Part shown: in pieces, positions 1-9,937 of the stretch | Position numbering within the stretch: position 1 is the stretch's first letter | How the letters are laid out: each line of letters begins with the position of its first letter | Assembly (NCBI RefSeq): GCF_027887165.1 | Contig: NC_077227.1 | Span: forward strand, 67,335,607-67,399,606 | DNA: 64,000 nucleotides | Direction of reading: 5' to 3' | From: Monodelphis domestica | Taxonomy: Eukaryota > Chordata > Mammalia > Didelphimorphia > Didelphidae | Program-made: the position numbers and the translations under genes | Notes under the pieces: generated by a model | Told to the model about the DNA's origin: nothing | The model's database searches: none | Seen by the model: only the letters and a program-made list of their open reading frames with translations

Positions 1-22
1 TCTCTCTCTCTATATATCTCTA
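1..22. repeat. TC/TA simple repeat at the window edge
   Basis: Short CT-then-TA alternating tract cut by the left edge, so its true length is unknown. Bases 23-163 after it hold nothing recognisable. Confidence 0.7.
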
Positions 23-163
23 ATTCCTTTCTTGCTCCTATTGTAATTAAACTCCAAAAAGGCTGACGGCTGACTTGAGTTTTTCATTTAGGAATTACAT
101 AGCTGATTCCTTGGCGACCTTAAATTAATATATATCAGTCTTTTAAAGTGATTCCCTTGTAAC

Positions 164-631
164 AATAGGCAATTTTCAGAAAACAAAATCAAAACCATTA
201 ATAAGCACATGAAAAAGTTTTCTAAATCTCTTATAATCAGAGAGATGCAAATCAAAACAACCCTGAGGTATCACCTCACACCTAGCAGATTGGCTAACAT
301 GACAGACAACAAAGGAAAGTAATGAATACTGGAGCGGATATGGCAAAGTCGGGACATTAATGCATTTCTGTTGGAGTTGTAAATTGATCCAACCATTCTG
401 GAGGGCAATTTGGAACTATGCCCAAAGGGCACTAATAGACAGTCTACCTTTTGATCCATTCATAGCACTGCTGGATTTGTACCCAAAAGAGATAATAAGG
501 AAAAAGACATGTACAAAAATATTCATAGCTGTGCTCTTTGTGGTGACAAAAAATTGGAAAATGAGGGGATGCCCTTCGATTAGGGAATGGCTGAACAAAT
601 TGTGGTATATGTTGGTGATGGAGTACTATTG

Positions 632-673
<42 letters not shown>

Positions 674-1155
674 GGTGTTATTGTGCTCAAAGGAATAATG
701 AACTGGAAGAATTCCATGGAGACTGGAACAACCTCCAGGAATTGATGCAGAGTGAGAGGAGCAGAACCAGGAGAACATTGTACACAGAGACTGATGCACT
801 GCCATACAATCGAATGTAATGGACTTCTCCATTAGTGGCAATGCAGTGATCCTGAACAACGTGGAGGAATCTATGAGAAAAAACATTATCCACATTCAGA
901 GGAAAAACTGTGGGAGTAGAAACACTGAAGAAAAACAACTGCTTGAATATATGGGTTGATGGAATATGGCTGGGGAAGTAGATTCTAAATGAACACCCTA
1001 ATGCAAACACCAACAACATAGAAATAGGTTCTGATCATGGACACATGTAATATCCAATGAAATTGTGCAGGGACTGCAGGAAGGGTGGGAGGGGGAAGGG
1101 AGGGAAATAATGTATTTCTTATAACCAAGGAATAATGTCGTAAATAACTAGAATT
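164..1155 (+). mobile_element. 5'-truncated older L1 fragment (ORF2 C-terminus plus 3' UTR)
   Basis: The sense strand reads the last part of L1 ORF2. It aligns by eye with the C-terminal third of the intact ORF2 at 4677-8483, including the residue blocks [21 protein letters not shown] and [13 protein letters not shown]. Stops and frameshifts are present, for example TAA near 320, so it is dead. The purine-rich 3' UTR and an AT-rich 3' end follow at about 1080-1155. The 5' end at about 164 is inferred from where similarity to the intact L1 ORF2 begins. A TTA microsatellite has grown inside it. Sequence divergence suggests it is older than the two minus-strand L1s. Confidence 0.85.
632..673. 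repeat. (TTA)n microsatellite inside L1
   Basis: About 13-14 uninterrupted TTA/ATT units. They lie inside the ORF2 remnant where intact copies read tactattgtgctcaaagg, so the expansion arose within the element. Confidence 0.95.
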
Positions 1156-2484
1156 CTATGACTTATTATTCTCACATTTTGAATTTAAATTCTCTTCTAA
1201 CCCCTTTTCTTTTACTCTTTTTAAAATCTGAAATATATTTTCCTTGAGCATAAAAAGGAAGCAAAATAGTTTTTTTTTTACATTTTTATGGAATTAGAAA
1301 CAAAAAAGAACTTAGATTCATTTTTCAAGCCCTTCATTTTACAAATGAATAAATTCAAATTTTGAGAATTTAGATGACTTGCTCAAGGTCAAATAGATTA
1401 GTATGAAATAGAGCAGGAATTTGAACCCAAGTCCTACAATACCAGAGATCACATTTATTCTGCTACTTCTAAAGAACATATTTAAAAAATTGAATTAATT
1501 AGCATCCCCCCCCAAACTTAGTCATTACGGGATTCAGGTTTTAACATTGTTAAAAGTTCCCACAATATTTGTATGTTTTTGTATGTATATGCTTTAAAAA
1601 CTAAAAAAAATCTGAGTTAATCAAAGATCATACTGTGCATACACATTGGTCTTATTTAGATTTTGCCATATTGATTACATGGTGCAATCTTTTCCTGTTT
1701 ATCACAAAGATTATGATATCATGCTTGCTTTCTCCCAGGGTTTCTACTATTGTCCATCTTCAAAGCACCTCCTTTTTTCCTAAATTCAGGCCAAACCAGA
1801 ATTTTTCAAGTTGACTGTTCTAGTATTTCCACTGAAATTATTAGGAAAGCAATGCTCCATATAAGATGTTTTGTTTTCATTTATAATTATGCAGATATTT
1901 AACTCTTCCAATATTTCATCTCTGCGTCAATTATATACCTTTCCTTAGGATTCACTGACATGTTAATTAGCATGCTAAAGATGAAGGAGATGAAATCAGT
2001 GTCCTAATATTATTGACTTTCCCACATGTGGTAATTTAGTGAGAAGAAATTAAGATGAATTTTGGAAGACTGGAACAGAATCCCCAACCCAAAAAATTAA
2101 ATCAAGATTTCATATTGAGCGATTCATCAATTTCTTGAAATGTTTACACATATTCATTAGGCAAGCAGTTTTAAAAGGTGTTAAACTATGCAGAATGACT
2201 TTCTTCACATGTATGTCACTATATGGAAGGATGAAAGGTATAGGTCAAAAGCTCTGTGGCACTTTTTTCTTTGGATTTAATGATCATTGCAATATGACAG
2301 ACAGGCCAATTAATGACAAAGTTTGAAACTTGTTTTTATGAAATTTTACATGAAACAAGTAAAATAAGAAAATTTCCACAAAATCTCACACTTAAATAGA
2401 CTATCAGGGGTCATTCAGTAAATTAAAGTCAACAAGTATTTATCATTAAAATTCTAAAAGAATATATACATTTAAAATAGAGTA
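1156..2484. other. Intergenic, no gene; one MIR-like relic
   Basis: AT-rich sequence without a credible coding region. About 1285-1480 resembles an antisense MIR/CORE-SINE: a 'cattttacaaatgaat' block, then a 'ttgctcaaggtcaaatag' block and 'atttgaacccaagtcct'. Nothing is recognised in 1481-2484; the 63-codon ORF there has no recognisable motifs. Confidence 0.5.
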
Positions 2485-2905
2485 CTCTTTCTGGTGTCCT
2501 TACAAGTATTCACCCAGTCTCTCCTTGAATATCTCCCATGATGGGGAACTCACTACTTCCTCAAATAGTTCATTCTGCTTTTAAATAACACATTAAGAAG
2601 CATTCCCTAACACCAATACTAATTTTGTCTCATTTAAACCTCTACTCATTATATACCCAATTCTGCCCTTTTTGAGGCCAAGCAGAACAAGTTGAATGCA
2701 ACTTCCTGTTGACAGCCCGTTAAGTATTTCAAGGCAACAATCATACCTTCTATAAATCATCTTTTCTCCAGGCAATAAATCCCCATTTCCTTCAACTTAT
2801 TCTCATATTTTATAGTTTCTGATATTCTCAATGCCTTGATAGCCCTCAGAATATTGTCCATTTTTTCCATGTCCTTCCTTAAAGGACTAGACTCAATGAA
2901 AAATT
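2485..2905. mobile_element. Ancient CR1/L3-like LINE relic
   Basis: The run 'gatggggaactcactac', 'ttctgccctttttgaggcc', 'aagtatttcaaggcaac' and 'ttttctccaggcaataaat' is a degraded form of a repeat motif series I associate with mammalian CR1/L3-type LINEs. The same series recurs at 37690-38030. Orientation was not resolved. Confidence 0.5.
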
Positions 2906-2984
2906 AATTCTGTTACCAAAAATAGTAGGACATTCAGATAGAGGGGTAGTGGTGAAACATACAAATCTATTTTCTCAGTTATCA

Positions 2985-3200
2985 TGGTGTAGGTACAGGG
3001 CCACTGAGATTAAGAGGCAGAAGGATTGAGTTTGAGCTCTGCCATATGGTAGAATTAGACAAGTCACTTAACCTTGATTTTAAAAACAGGATAATACTAA
3101 TCTAATCTATCTTCAGGGTTACCATATAGAAAGTATCTGTAAACCTTAAAGTTCCAAATGCATAATTACTTCAACATTTCTGTCACTGAGCTCCCTAAAT
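2985..3200 (+). mobile_element. MIR/CORE-SINE relic
   Basis: SINE-like order is visible: 'ggcagaaggattgagtttgagctc', 'acaagtcacttaacctt', a degraded 'taaaacaggataatact' block, 'cagggttaccatatag' and 'gtaaaccttaaagttcc'. This is the usual MIR/THER order on the + strand. Confidence 0.6.
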
Positions 3201-3439
3201 TAGTGATATCATCCTAGAAGTTATGCACCAGGAGATTTTTTCTTAGAGGTTTTTTTTTTTTTGGTTTATTTTTACTTTTTGCACAGAATTTATGAAGCAG
3301 TGCAAAGATGTATGGGAGTTGTGTTGTGTACTGCATCAGTAAAGAATGAACCTACACAGACTGAATCAGGGATCCTTGATATATTAAACTGGTGTCATTA
3401 TTGGTGAACAAAAAAAGGCATAGAACGTCTTCCTGATAA

Positions 3440-3975
3440 CCAGATGATTAGTGTTTGTCCTTCATTTTCAAAAAGACAATATCGTCTCCAAAATATTGGA
3501 GTCAAGATGTAAAGTATTCAGGTGTGGCTTCTCAGAACCATGGAAATTCAGAAGGCACCACCACATATTGGGCACAAGTGGTCTATTTGAACATTAAGAG
3601 TGGAATTAATTCTGGATTTGCACAGTTCACATTTACTGTGTGCTTCTATGATTCTGCTTTGTTCAGGGAGTACAGTGACTTCTTTGACGCAGACATATTG
3701 TGATGGATGATCTTATACCAGCATTTCCAAGTCACAGTTCTTCAGAGATACCTTTGAGAGTGTCCTTATACTATTGTTTCTTACCACTCTGTGAGCTCTT
3801 GACTTGTGATTCTTCCCCATAAATTAGTCTTTTAGATAAGTTAAGTTAAATAAAATAAGTTAAATAAATAAATTTAGAAAATAGAAAATAAATTTAGAAA
3901 AATTTGACATCCTAACTGTGTAGCCTACCCATTGTAATTTTGCTTTTGCACTCTCTTCAACAGAGAACCAGATGA
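3440..3975 (-). mobile_element. Ancient non-LTR LINE relic encoding a decayed RT-ORF C-terminus
   Basis: Reading 3760-3835 on the minus strand gives LSKRLIYGEESQ, then a degraded K-rich stretch, a stop, and YKDTL. This matches by eye the C-terminal ORF signature (…LPKRL.YGEL…G.KKRYKDTL) found in several vertebrate RTE/L2/CR1-type LINEs. Internal stops and indels show it is long dead. Family assignment within non-LTR elements is uncertain. The + strand ORF at 3455-3703 is a shadow of this relic. Confidence 0.5.
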
Positions 3976-4029
3976 TTAGATCATAGAAGAAAGAGGTCAT
4001 ACTGTCTATTGAAGATCAGGTTCATAACC

Positions 4030-4260
4030 TTCATAAGTGACTATGACCTGAATTCAGATCCAGGCTCCAGACACTGTGTTTATCTGGGCAAGTGCCTATT
4101 TTCTGTTTCCTCCTCTGAAAATCAGAAGAGTAAAAGCATCTACTTCCAGGGTTGTTATAAGGGTAAAATGAGATGATATGTGTAAAATATTCTGGAACCT
4201 GTAAAGCATTATATAAATTCTTGCTATTATTATTGTGCTTATTATGATGACGACTCTTTT
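4030..4260 (+). mobile_element. MIR/CORE-SINE relic
   Basis: Shows 'gaattcagatccaggctcc', 'gggcaagtg', 'cctcctctgaaaatcagaag', 'agggttgttataagggt', then 'aatattctggaacctgtaaa' and 'gcattatataaattcttgct'. This is the standard MIR/THER1-like module order in sense orientation. Confidence 0.7.
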
Positions 4261-4311
4261 CAGAACATAGCTTTATGACTGTCTTACATGCCGTCTTGAA
4301 AACTTCTAACT

Positions 4312-4328
4312 CAGAGCCAAATATTCTT
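4312..4328 (+). repeat. Left target-site duplication of L1 copy 1
   Basis: CAGAGCCAAATATTCTT, identical over 17 bp to 10637-10653. It abuts the T-run that is the complement of the L1 A-tail. Confidence 0.95.
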
Positions 4329-4347
4329 TTTTTTTTTTTAAATATAT

Positions 4348-4353
4348 TTTATT
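4348..4353 (-). terminator. L1 copy 1 poly(A) signal AATAAA
   Basis: The minus strand reads AATAAA about 10 nt before the A-tail at 4339-4329, a normal position for the L1 3' processing signal. The equivalent site in copy 2 is 20548-20553. Confidence 0.75.
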
Positions 4354-4401
4354 TGATCATTTCCAAGCATTATTCGTTAAAGACATAGATCATTTTCTTT
4401 T

Positions 4402-4418
4402 CCTCCCCCCCACCCCCC
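4402..4418 (-). other. G-rich tract in the L1 3' UTR
   Basis: On the L1 sense strand this is a run of G6, T, G7, A, GG (C-rich on the + strand), able in principle to form a G-quadruplex. The same tract is at 20602-20618 in copy 2. Human L1 3' UTRs also carry a G-rich polypurine tract. Confidence 0.7.
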
Positions 4419-4676
4419 ATAGCCGACGCGTAAGTCCACTGGGCATTAGATGTTTTCTTGATTTGAACCCATTGCTTTGTTGATAGTATTTGCATTAGAG
4501 TGTTCATTTAAAGTCTATCCTCTGTCATGTCCCCTCAACCTCTGTATTCAGGCAGTTGCTTTTTCTCGGTGTTTCCACTCCCATAGTTTATCCTCTGCTT
4601 ATGAATGGTGTTTTTTTTCTCCTGGATCCCTGAAAGTTGTTCAGGGACATTACACCGCCCCTAATGGAGAAGTCCA

Positions 4677-7600
4677 TTACGTTCGATTATACCACAGTGT
4701 ATTAGTCTCTGTGTACAATGTTCTCCTGGTTCTGCTCCTCTCGCTCTGCATCACTTCCTGGAGGTTGTTCCAGTCTCCATGGAACTTCTCCACTTTATTA
4801 TTCCTTTGAGCACAATAGTATTCCATCACCAACATATACCACAGTTTGTTCAGCCATTCCCCAATTGATGGGCATCCCCTCGTTTTCCAGTTTTGGGCCA
4901 CCACAAAGAGCGCAGCTATGAATATTTTTGTACAAGTCTTTGTGTCCATTATCTCTTTGGGATACAGACCCAGCAGTGCTATGGCTGGGTCAAAGGGTAG
5001 ATATTCTTTTGTCGCCCTTTGGGCATAGTTCCAAATTGCCCTCCAGAATGGTTGGATCAGTTCACAACTCCACCAGCAATGAATTAATGTCCCTACTTTG
5101 CCACATCCCCTCCAGCATTCATTACTTTCCTTTGCTGTTATGTTAGCCAATCTGCTAGGTGTGAGGTGATACCTCAGAGTTGTTTTGATTTGCATCTCTC
5201 TGATTATAAGAGATGTGGAACACTTCTTCATGTGCTTGTTAATAGTTTTGATTTCTTTATCTGAGAACTGCCTATCCATTTCCCTTGCCCATTTATCAAT
5301 TGGAGAATGGCTTGATTTTTTGTACAATTGATTTAGCTCATTATAAATATGAGTAATTAAACCTTTGTCAGAGGTTTCTATGAAGATTTTTTCCCAATTT
5401 GTTGTTTCCCTTCTGATTTTAGTTATATTGGTTTTGTTTGTACAAAAGCTTTTTAGTTTGATGTAGTCAAAATTATTTATTTTACATTTTGTGATTCTTT
5501 CTATATCTTGCTTGGTTTTAAAGCCTTTCCCCTCCCAAAGGTCTGACATGTATACTATTCTGTGTTTACCCAATTTACTTATGGTTTCCTTCTTTATGTT
5601 TAAGTCACTCACCCATTTTGAATTTATCTTGGTGTAGGGTGTGAGGTGTTGATCTATTCCTAGTCTCTCCCACACTGTCTTCCAATTTTCCCAGCAGTTT
5701 TTATCGAATAGTGGATTTTTGTCCCAAAAGCTGGGATCTTTGGGTTTATCGTATACTGTCTTGCTGAGGTCGTTTTCCCCCAGTCTATTCCACTGATCTT
5801 CCTTTCTGTTTCTTAGCCAGTACCAAATTGTTTTGATGACTGCTGCTTTGTAATATAGTTTGAGGTCTGGGACTGCAAGGCCCCCATCATATGTGTTTTT
5901 TTTCATTATTTCCCTGGATATCCTTGATCTTTTGTTCTTCCAAATGAACTTTGTTATGGTTTTTTCTAAATCAGTGAAGAAGTATTTTGGTAGTTCAATG
6001 GGTATGGCACTAAATAGATAAATAAGTTTGGGTAGGATGGTCATTTTTATTATATTGGCTCGTCCTATCCATGAGCAGTTAATGTTTTTCCAATTGTTCA
6101 AGTCTAGTTTTAGTTGTGTGGCGAGTGTTTTGTAGTTGTGTTCATATAGTTCCTGTGTTTGTCTTGGGAGATAGATTCCTAGGTATTTTATTTTGTCTAA
6201 GGTGATTTTGAATGGGATTTCTCTTTCTAGTTCTTGCTGCTGAGCTGTGTTGGAGATATATAGAAAAGCTGATGATTTATGTGGGTTTATTTTGTATCCT
6301 GCAACTTTGCTAAAGTTGTTGATTATTTCAATTAGCTTTTTGGTTGAATCTCTAGGATTCTTTAAGTAGACCATCATGTCATCCGCAAAGAGTGATAACT
6401 TGGTCTCCTCCTTGCCTATTCTGATGCCTTCAATTTCTTTATCTTCTCTAATTGCTACTGCTAGTGTTTCTAGTACAATGTCAAATAGTAGAGGTGATAA
6501 TGGGCATCCTTGTTTCACTCCTGATCTTATTGGGAATGCATCTAGTTTATCCCCATTGCAGATGATATTAGCTGTTGGTTTTAGATATATACTGTTTATT
6601 ATTTTTAGGAATGACCCTTCTATTCCTATGCTTTCTAGTGTTTTTAATAGGAATGGGTGTTGTATTTTATCAAAGGCTTTTTCTGCATCTATTGAGATAA
6701 TCATGTGGTTCTTGCTAGTTTGCTTGTTGATGTGTTCAATTATGTGGATGGTTTTCCTAATGTTGAACCAGCCCTGCATCCCTGGTATGAATCCTACTTG
6801 ATCATGGTGAATGATCCTTCTGATCACTTGCTGGAGTCTTTTTGCTAGTATCCTATTTAAAATTTTTGCATCTATATTCATTAGGGAGATTGGTCTATAG
6901 TTTTCTTTCTCTGTTTTTGACCTGCCTGGTTTTGGAATCAGTACCATGTTTGTGTCGTAAAAGGAGTTTGGTAGAACTCCCTCTTTGCTTATTATGTCAA
7001 ATAGTTTGTATAGTATTGGGGTTAATTGTTCTCTGAATGTTTGATAGAATTCACAGGTGAATCCATCAGGCCCTGGGGATTTTTTCTTAGGAAGTTCTTT
7101 GATGGCTTGATGGATTTCAATTTCTGATATGGGATTATTTAAGAATTCTATTTCCTCTTCTGTTAGTCTGGGCAGTTTGTATTTTTGTATATATTCATCC
7201 ATTTCTCCTAAATTGGTGTATTTATTGCCATATAATTGGGCAAAGTAATTTCTAATGATTGCCTTAATTTCCTCCTCATTGGAGGTGCTGTCCCCCTTTT
7301 CATCTTTAATGCTGTGAATTTGCTTTTCTTCCTTCCTTTTTTTAATTAGATTGACCAGTACTTTGTCTATTTTGTTTGTTTTTTCAAAGTACCAGCTTCT
7401 TGTCTTATTTATTAAATCAATAGTTCTATCACTTTCGATTTTATTAATTTCTCCCTTAATTTTTAGGATTTCTAATTTGGTTTTCTGCTGGGGGTTTTTA
7501 ATTTGATCGCTTTCGAGTTTTTTCAATTGCATTTCCAATTGATTGATCTCTGCTCTCCCTTGTTTGTTAATATGAGCTTTCAGGGATATGAATTTGCCTC

Positions 7601-8483
7601 TGATTACCACTTTGGCTGCATCCCAAAAGGTTTGAAAGGATGTTTCGCCATTGTCATTTTCCTTGATGAAATTATTAATTGTTTCTATGATTTCTTCTTT
7701 AGCTAAACGGTTTTGGAGTATCATATTGTTTAATTTCCAATTGGTTTTAGATTTGGTTTTCCATGTACCATTACTAATCATTATTTTTATTGCCTTGTGA
7801 TCTGAGAAGGCTGCATTCATTATTTCTGCTTTTTTGCATTTCTGTGCTATGTTTCTGTGACCTAATGTATGGTCAATTTTTGTGAATGTGCCATGTGGTG
7901 CTGAGAAGAAGGTGTATTCCTTTTTATCCCTATTTATTTTTCTCCATATGTCTATTAATTCTAATTTTTCTAAGATTTCATTCACTTCTTTTACCTCTTT
8001 CTTATTTATTTTTTGATTTGATTTATCTAAATTTGATAATGGTTGGTTTAAGTCTCCCACTAGTATGGTTTTATTGTCTATTTCTTCCTTCAATTCTCCT
8101 AGTTTCTCCATTAGAAATTTGGGTGCTATATTATTTGGTGCATACATGTTGATTAATGATATTTCCTCATTGTCTAGAGTCCCTTTTAACAAAATATAAT
8201 TACCTTCCCTATCCCTTTTGATCAGGTCTATTTTTGCATTGGCTTTATCAGATATCATGATTACCACTCCTGCCTTCTTTCTATCAGTTGAGGCCCAGAA
8301 GGTCTTACTCCATCCTTTAATTCTGACCTTGTGGGTGTCAACCCGCCTCATGTGTGTTTCTTGAAGACAACATATGGTAGGGTTTTGGATTCTAATCCAT
8401 TCAGCTATTCGTCTACGTTTTATGGGTGAGTTCATCCCATTCACGTTCAAAGTTATGATTGTCATTTGTGGACTCCCTGGCAT
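4677..8483 (-). CDS. L1 ORF2 protein (endonuclease-reverse transcriptase), intact
   Basis: A 1268-residue protein close to the usual mammalian L1 ORF2p length. Residues 1-240 form the apurinic/apyrimidinic-type endonuclease: LNVNGMN with Asn13, CLQETH with Glu42, VGDLNQPLS, and SDHKAI near the end. The reverse transcriptase occupies the middle. [32 protein letters not shown] and [13 protein letters not shown] precede the catalytic FADD at residues 699-702 (6378-6389). The C-terminal Cys-rich motif [18 protein letters not shown] keeps the CX3C...HX4C spacing. The enzyme nicks target DNA and copies L1 RNA in place. The start is the ATG at 8483; a second in-frame ATG follows at codon 7. All catalytic residues expected for the family are present, with no stop or frameshift. 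Confidence 0.95.
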   Translation of the reverse strand: MPGSPQMTIITLNVNGMNSPIKRRRIAEWIRIQNPTICCLQETHMRRVDTHKVRIKGWSKTFWASTDRKKAGVVIMISDKANAKIDLIKRDREGNYILLKGTLDNEEISLINMYAPNNIAPKFLMEKLGELKEEIDNKTILVGDLNQPLSNLDKSNQKINKKEVKEVNEILEKLELIDIWRKINRDKKEYTFFSAPHGTFTKIDHTLGHRNIAQKCKKAEIMNAAFSDHKAIKIMISNGTWKTKSKTNWKLNNMILQNRLAKEEIIETINNFIKENDNGETSFQTFWDAAKVVIRGKFISLKAHINKQGRAEINQLEMQLKKLESDQIKNPQQKTKLEILKIKGEINKIESDRTIDLINKTRSWYFEKTNKIDKVLVNLIKKRKEEKQIHSIKDEKGDSTSNEEEIKAIIRNYFAQLYGNKYTNLGEMDEYIQKYKLPRLTEEEIEFLNNPISEIEIHQAIKELPKKKSPGPDGFTCEFYQTFREQLTPILYKLFDIISKEGVLPNSFYDTNMVLIPKPGRSKTEKENYRPISLMNIDAKILNRILAKRLQQVIRRIIHHDQVGFIPGMQGWFNIRKTIHIIEHINKQTSKNHMIISIDAEKAFDKIQHPFLLKTLESIGIEGSFLKIINSIYLKPTANIICNGDKLDAFPIRSGVKQGCPLSPLLFDIVLETLAVAIREDKEIEGIRIGKEETKLSLFADDMMVYLKNPRDSTKKLIEIINNFSKVAGYKINPHKSSAFLYISNTAQQQELEREIPFKITLDKIKYLGIYLPRQTQELYEHNYKTLATQLKLDLNNWKNINCSWIGRANIIKMTILPKLIYLFSAIPIELPKYFFTDLEKTITKFIWKNKRSRISREIMKKNTYDGGLAVPDLKLYYKAAVIKTIWYWLRNRKEDQWNRLGENDLSKTVYDKPKDPSFWDKNPLFDKNCWENWKTVWERLGIDQHLTPYTKINSKWVSDLNIKKETISKLGKHRIVYMSDLWEGKGFKTKQDIERITKCKINNFDYIKLKSFCTNKTNITKIRRETTNWEKIFIETSDKGLITHIYNELNQLYKKSSHSPIDKWAREMDRQFSDKEIKTINKHMKKCSTSLIIREMQIKTTLRYHLTPSRLANITAKESNECWRGCGKVGTLIHCWWSCELIQPFWRAIWNYAQRATKEYLPFDPAIALLGLYPKEIMDTKTCTKIFIAALFVVAQNWKTRGCPSIGEWLNKLWYMLVMEYYCAQRNNKVEKFHGDWNNLQEVMQSERSRTRRTLYTETNTLWYNRT

Positions 8484-9013
8484 TTTGATTGCCTTCCCTA
8501 ATTCTAACCTTTTCTTCTTCGGCTCTACCTTTTAGTCCAGTGATTTACTTTGAATCAGTCCCCCTTGTCCCCTCCCTTGATGTTTCCCTTTTTAGTCCCT
8601 CCCTTTTTGTTCCCTCCCCCTCCCCCCTCTCTTTCCCTCCCTTTTTGTTCTCCCTCTCCCCCTCTCCCCCTTGGTTTTCCCTTCTCCTTACCCTTGTTGG
8701 GTAAGATAGAATTCAAGATCCCAATGGATCTGGATGTTTTTCCCTCTCAGAGTTGATTTCCCTGAGATTGAGGTTTAAGTAAACCCCCCCCCCCTCTTCC
8801 TCTCCTTCTTATAGGAGTTTTCTTCCCCTCCCCTTCCCCTGTGAATCTTTGTGTGAGAACCATTATTCTATTTGGTCTTTCTTTACCCCCTATTTATACA
8901 TTACATTTTCCCCACATATTAGTATACATAGGTTGATATAAATGTAGTCCTTATAGAAGAGAGTTTGAGTAAAAGAAGATAACATTTTTCCCCTTTCCTT
9001 AATATTTACCTTT
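8484..9013 (-). other. L1 inter-ORF region, 530 nt, purine-rich
   Basis: Separates ORF1 and ORF2 in copy 1 and is far longer than the roughly 60-nt spacer of human L1. About 8555-8860 is strongly polypyrimidine on the + strand, so G/A-rich on the L1 RNA, with runs of up to 12 G (8783-8794) and several GGGAGGG-type blocks. In copy 2 nearly all of this region is deleted. It could influence ORF2 translation or RNA structure; that is inference. Confidence 0.8.
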
Positions 9014-9937
9014 TCAGGTATTCCTTGCTCTTTGATTTTCGGTATCAAACTTTCCACAGAGCTCTGGTCTTTTCTTTGCAAAAAGTTGGAAGTCTTCTAT
9101 TTTGTTGAATGCCCATACTTTCCCTTGGAAGTATATAGTCAGTTTTGCTGGGTAGCTGATTCTTGGTTGGAGACCCAGCTCTCTTGCCTTTCTGAAGATC
9201 ATGTTCCATGCCTTACGATCATTCAGAGTGGAACTTGCAAGGTCTTGTGTGACCCTGATTGGCATTCCTTTATATCTAAATTGTCTTTTTCTGGCTTCCT
9301 GTAGGATTTTTTCTTTTGTTTGATAGCTTTGGAATTTGGCAATTACATTCCTGGGAGTTGTCTTTTGGGGGTTTAGTGTAGAAGGTGTTCTGTGAGCTCT
9401 GTCAGTGGATGTATTGCCCCCTTGTTCTAGAATCTCTGGGCAATTTTCTTTGATTATATCTTGTATCACCATGTCCAGTTTGGTGTTTATTTCTGGCTTT
9501 TCTGGGAGTCCAATTATTCTTAAATTTTCTCTTCTCCCCCTGTTTTCCAGATCTATCACCTTGTCGGTGAGATATTTTATGTTCTCTTCTAATTTCTTGG
9601 TGTTTTGGCTTTGCTTTATTAGTTCTTGCTTTAAAGCCTGGTTTTCTTTTACAGTTTGGTCAAACTGGTTTTGTAGATGCGTGAATTTCTTTTGCATCAT
9701 TTCCCACTTTTCCTCCCAGAGGGCTTCCATCTTTTTGGTCCTTTCTGATTCAAATTCTTCATGGGTTTGTGGAGAGTTTCTATTTCCTTTGGAAGATTTT
9801 GGAGAATTTTCTTGTATATCTTCTTCTATCTGCTCTGTATTTTGTATTTTGGCTCCATAGAATGTGTCCAGAGTCGCCCCTTTCTTCTTATTTTTCTTGG
9901 TATTTTGGGGCTTCTGTGCTTCTGTGGAATTTGTCAT
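9014..9937 (-). CDS. L1 ORF1 protein (RNA-binding chaperone), intact
   Basis: 307 residues, similar to ORF1p of placental L1s (about 340). A basic, polar N-terminus (TNSTEAQKPQNTKKNKKKGA) is followed by an acidic linker. A long coiled coil covers about residues 70-140 (heptad-rich, Lys/Glu/Gln/Leu). The RRM-like domain opens with LENRGRRENLRIIGLPEKPE at about residues 130-150, and the C-terminal domain includes MPIRVTQDLASS and RELGLQPRISYPAKLTIYFQ. ORF1p forms trimers that coat L1 RNA. The start is the ATG at 9937, which aligns with the homologous ATG at 25466 in copy 2. No disruption is seen. Confidence 0.93.
   Translation of the reverse strand: MTNSTEAQKPQNTKKNKKKGATLDTFYGAKIQNTEQIEEDIQENSPKSSKGNRNSPQTHEEFESERTKKMEALWEEKWEMMQKKFTHLQNQFDQTVKENQALKQELIKQSQNTKKLEENIKYLTDKVIDLENRGRRENLRIIGLPEKPEINTKLDMVIQDIIKENCPEILEQGGNTSTDRAHRTPSTLNPQKTTPRNVIAKFQSYQTKEKILQEARKRQFRYKGMPIRVTQDLASSTLNDRKAWNMIFRKARELGLQPRISYPAKLTIYFQGKVWAFNKIEDFQLFAKKRPELCGKFDTENQRARNT

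Noticed and set aside
626..895. Poly-Asn minus-strand ORF and poly-Leu + strand ORF
   Set aside because: Both arise from the TTA microsatellite inside a dead L1 fragment.
6376..6801. 141-codon + strand ORF (also 22579-23004)
   Set aside because: Antisense shadow of the L1 ORF2 reverse-transcriptase region. It recurs in both L1 copies only because they are homologous.
9405..9860. 151-codon + strand ORF (also 24931-25389)
   Set aside because: Antisense shadow of L1 ORF1.
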